7,509 nt of DNA from Nitrospirota bacterium (GTDB taxonomy: Bacteria > Nitrospirota > Nitrospiria > Nitrospirales > NS-4), in the NCBI GenBank assembly GCA_005877525.1, contig VBON01000102.1:1-7509 (forward strand), written 5' to 3'. Position numbers and translations under genes: made by a program. Position 1 is the stretch's first letter; each line of letters opens with the position of its first letter. Below the pieces are notes generated by a model, which searched no databases, was not told where the DNA came from, and was given only the letters and a program-made list of their open reading frames with translations. Positions 5,769 through 7,509 of the stretch are shown here, piece by piece.

Positions 5769-6260
5769 ATGCGCGGCCGGCGTCCTTATCTACATCAGAT
5801 CAGCGTCTCGGACGGTGGGGTGCCCAAGCTGCCGGTGCCGGAGGCGCGGATCACTCTAGAAGGCGTCGCGGGCGACCGCCAGCGGAACCGCGACGTCCAT
5901 GGAGGCGTTGACCGGGCCGTCTGCTTGTTTTCCCTGGAGGTCATCGAGGCGCTGCAAGCGGAGAGGCATGCGATCAAGCCGGGCGCCAGCGGCGAGAATC
6001 TCACTATCGTGGGACTCGACTGGCCCACGCTGAAACCGGGAGACCGGCTGCGTATCGGTGAGCACGCTCGATTGGAGATTGTGAGCTATACCAGTCCATG
6101 TAAATTCAATGCGCGCTGGTTTGTGGGCGGGGAATTTTCGCGGATTTCTCAGAAGCTCCATCCGGGATGGAGCCGGCTCTACGCGCGGGTATTGGCGGAG
6201 GGCCATGTTCGGGCAGGAGATGGCGTTATCGTCGAATCCGATACGGAACAGGCCATATGA
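5769..6260 (+). CDS. MOSC-domain protein (YiiM/YuaD-like)
   Basis: This 163-residue protein is a single MOSC (molybdenum cofactor sulfurase C-terminal) domain. Family marks in order are the N-terminal ISVSDGGVPKLPV (11-23), GVAGDRQ (32-38), HGGVDRAVCLFSLE (44-57), GENLTIVGLDW (75-85), GDRLRIG (91-97) and the conserved cysteine in SPCKFNARWF (C111). MOSC proteins are thought to carry sulfur or handle molybdenum cofactor-linked chemistry through that cysteine; E. coli YiiM and YcbX act with the cofactor in detoxifying N-hydroxylated bases. The exact substrate here is unknown. The ATG at 5769 is chosen because the family's first strand begins within ten residues of it; no clear Shine-Dalgarno is seen. 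The stop overlaps the start of the methyltransferase (ATGA at 6257-6260). Confidence 0.88.
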   Translation: MRGRRPYLHQISVSDGGVPKLPVPEARITLEGVAGDRQRNRDVHGGVDRAVCLFSLEVIEALQAERHAIKPGASGENLTIVGLDWPTLKPGDRLRIGEHARLEIVSYTSPCKFNARWFVGGEFSRISQKLHPGWSRLYARVLAEGHVRAGDGVIVESDTEQAI

Positions 6261-6913
6261 TGGAGCGAATGCTGGAACCGGAACTTATGGACGATCCCGA
6301 GCAGGCGCTTGTCTATTCCAAGGCGGACTTCGAGGAAGAAAATCAAGGCTTCGTGGATCGCTTTCGGGAATATTATCCTGATCTGACACAGGGGCATGTG
6401 GTGGACCTTGGCTGCGGGCCTGGCGATATTGTGATCCGGTTGGCGTGCGCGTCACCGAACCTGAGAATCACCGGCGTCGACGCCTCGGGGCCAATGATCG
6501 ATCTAGCCGAGAAGGCGGTGGCCGAAAAGGGTCTGGCCGACCGGATTCAATTTCGACGTGAACGCTTTCAAACGTGCATTGTTGACCCCGCCGATGCGGT
6601 TATCTCGAATAGTCTCTTACATCACGTGCCCAATCCACTGCAGTTTTGGTATGCGGCAAAAAACCTCGCAATGCCGGGGGCCAGGGTGTTGGTGATGGAT
6701 CTTCTGCGTCCTGGTTCTTTTGACGAAGCCCAGGCGATCGTGGATCGCTACGCCTCAGAGGAGCCGGCGACCTTGAGGCGCGACTTCTTGAATTCCCTGT
6801 TGGCGGCCTTTACCGAAGATGAAGTCGCCTCGCAACTGGCCGAGCTGAACCTAAGCCGATTGCTGATCGACGTTCCTGACGATCGTCATTGGATTGTAGG
6901 GGGCAGGCTATGA
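6257..6913 (+). CDS. Class I SAM-dependent methyltransferase
   Basis: This 218-residue protein has a Rossmann-type methyltransferase fold. Motif I (VVDLGCGPGD, 48-57) binds S-adenosylmethionine. D75 in TGVDASGPMIDLAEKAV is the acidic residue that contacts the SAM ribose. The post-II region has DAVISNSLLHHVPNP (113-127), typical of UbiE/methyltransferase_11-type small-molecule enzymes, followed by RVLVMDLLRPGS (143-154). The helical stretch 158-200 probably covers the substrate, which I cannot name. Two tandem ATGs (6257 and 6260) are possible; the first overlaps the MOSC stop. A much longer in-frame start at 6167 is rejected because it would run inside the MOSC gene and adds residues unlike the family. 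The stop overlaps the next start in the same ATGA way, so the three genes are translationally coupled. Confidence 0.88.
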   Translation: MMERMLEPELMDDPEQALVYSKADFEEENQGFVDRFREYYPDLTQGHVVDLGCGPGDIVIRLACASPNLRITGVDASGPMIDLAEKAVAEKGLADRIQFRRERFQTCIVDPADAVISNSLLHHVPNPLQFWYAAKNLAMPGARVLVMDLLRPGSFDEAQAIVDRYASEEPATLRRDFLNSLLAAFTEDEVASQLAELNLSRLLIDVPDDRHWIVGGRL

Positions 6914-7458
6914 GGAGACACCTCTTCATCGCATTCATTATTCTCGGTGCTGCCGCGAATACGGGGCGGGCGATGGAATTTTCGGCCGACCAGACGACGC
7001 GGATAGGCAAAAGTACGATGACTGGAAAAATCTATTTTCAGCCGGATCGCTGGCGCGTCGAGATGGCGAGCGCAGAGGGTCCTAAGGTCTCTATTAACCG
7101 GTTGGATAGGGCGGTGACATGGCTGTTACTGCCCAACCGATCGTATGTGGAGCTGCCGCTGCGCATCGACCAAATTCCCCGGGTCGGCCCGACCATCGAA
7201 GGCGAAGTCGCGCGCAAGCATGTGGGGAACGAGCCGGTGAGCGGCCGCAAGACCGAGAAGTATGAGGTGACCGTCGAATCGGACGGAAAGCGGCAGATCA
7301 TCTACCAATGGGTCGCTCCGGATATCAAGTTCACCATGAAGACGGCCAGCGCCGATGGGAAATGGGAGAGTGTGTACAGCTCCGTTACGATCGGTCCGCA
7401 AAGGCCTGACCTGTTCGATCTACCAGCTGGGTACACCAAAGTTTCAGTACAGAAGTGA
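6910..7458 (+). CDS. Exported DUF4412-like protein
   Basis: This 182-residue protein has a classical signal peptide (MRRHLFIAFIILGAAANTGRA, cleaved near A21). No lipobox cysteine is present, so the mature protein should be soluble in the periplasm. The mature part is mostly beta-strand. Its pattern, MEFSADQTTRIGKSTMTGKIYFQPDRWRVEM, then a TWLLLPNRSYVELPL strand pair, KTEKYEVTVE and an ending PDLFDLPAGYTKVSV, is like DUF4412 proteins and loosely like the LolA/LolB fold. The function of that family is not established. A purine-rich ribosome site (AGGGGGCAGG, 6898-6907) lies just before the ATG, inside the end of the methyltransferase gene. Bases 7459-7509 hold nothing I can support, and no terminator is seen before the window ends. 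Confidence 0.8.
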   Translation: MRRHLFIAFIILGAAANTGRAMEFSADQTTRIGKSTMTGKIYFQPDRWRVEMASAEGPKVSINRLDRAVTWLLLPNRSYVELPLRIDQIPRVGPTIEGEVARKHVGNEPVSGRKTEKYEVTVESDGKRQIIYQWVAPDIKFTMKTASADGKWESVYSSVTIGPQRPDLFDLPAGYTKVSVQK

Positions 7459-7509
7459 GAATAAGGGTGATCTTTAGGAAGAGTTTAATGATCAGCCATC
7501 CTGCTATTG

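Noticed and set aside
6167..6256. Longer start for the methyltransferase
   Set aside because: It would overlap the MOSC gene by about 90 bases with an Arg/Gly-rich leader; the ATG overlapping the MOSC stop matches the coupling seen at the other gene junctions.
1..7509. tRNA, rRNA, CRISPR array, insertion sequence or attachment site
   Set aside because: I saw no spaced repeats, transposase motifs, terminal inverted repeats flanked by target duplications, or cloverleaf patterns anywhere in the window.

Overview
The window looks like chromosomal DNA from a Gram-negative, moderately GC-rich bacterium. It encodes an outer-membrane TonB-dependent receptor (TBDR), TonB proteins and several exported periplasmic proteins. 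The combination of NikR, a short NikR-linked receptor, TPR and TonB genes, and a MOSC protein resembles what I know of Nitrospirota (Nitrospira-like) genomes. That placement is a weak inference from gene content, not from a marker gene.

Layout. (1) 59-364 (+) encodes a small exported HMA/MerP-like protein, closed by a strong intrinsic terminator at 430-469. (2) 487-903 (-) encodes NikR, the nickel-responsive ribbon-helix-helix repressor, with all four usual nickel ligands. (3) 904-1032 is a divergent control region. It holds a NikR-type operator candidate at 991-1018 (GTAATAC, 14 nt, GTAATAC), overlapping a plausible nikR promoter and lying just upstream of the receptor gene. (4) 1033-3045 (+) is a 670-residue TBDR. 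(5) 3184-5687 (+) holds three genes joined by ATGA stop/start overlaps: an unusual secreted TonB-C-terminal-domain protein, a TPR protein whose reading frame is broken near 3930-3936, and a canonical TonB with the SxxxH helix. (6) 5769-7458 (+) holds three more genes joined by ATGA overlaps: a MOSC-domain protein, a class I methyltransferase and an exported DUF4412-like protein.

How the genes may work together. NikR with its operator in front of a TBDR, followed by its own TonB-type genes, suggests a nickel-regulated outer-membrane nickel (or nickel-chelate) uptake locus. The receptor would pull the metal through the outer membrane, energised by the 4815-5687 TonB, which has the residues needed to couple to ExbB/ExbD. 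No exbB or exbD is present here. The most unusual gene is at 3184-3789. It has a TonB C-terminal domain almost 60% identical to that of the downstream TonB, but lacks the SxxxH motif. Its N-terminus looks like that of a receptor: a signal peptide followed by a TonB-box-like stretch. It may be a periplasmic adaptor between TonB and receptor, or a receptor-associated TonB-domain protein.
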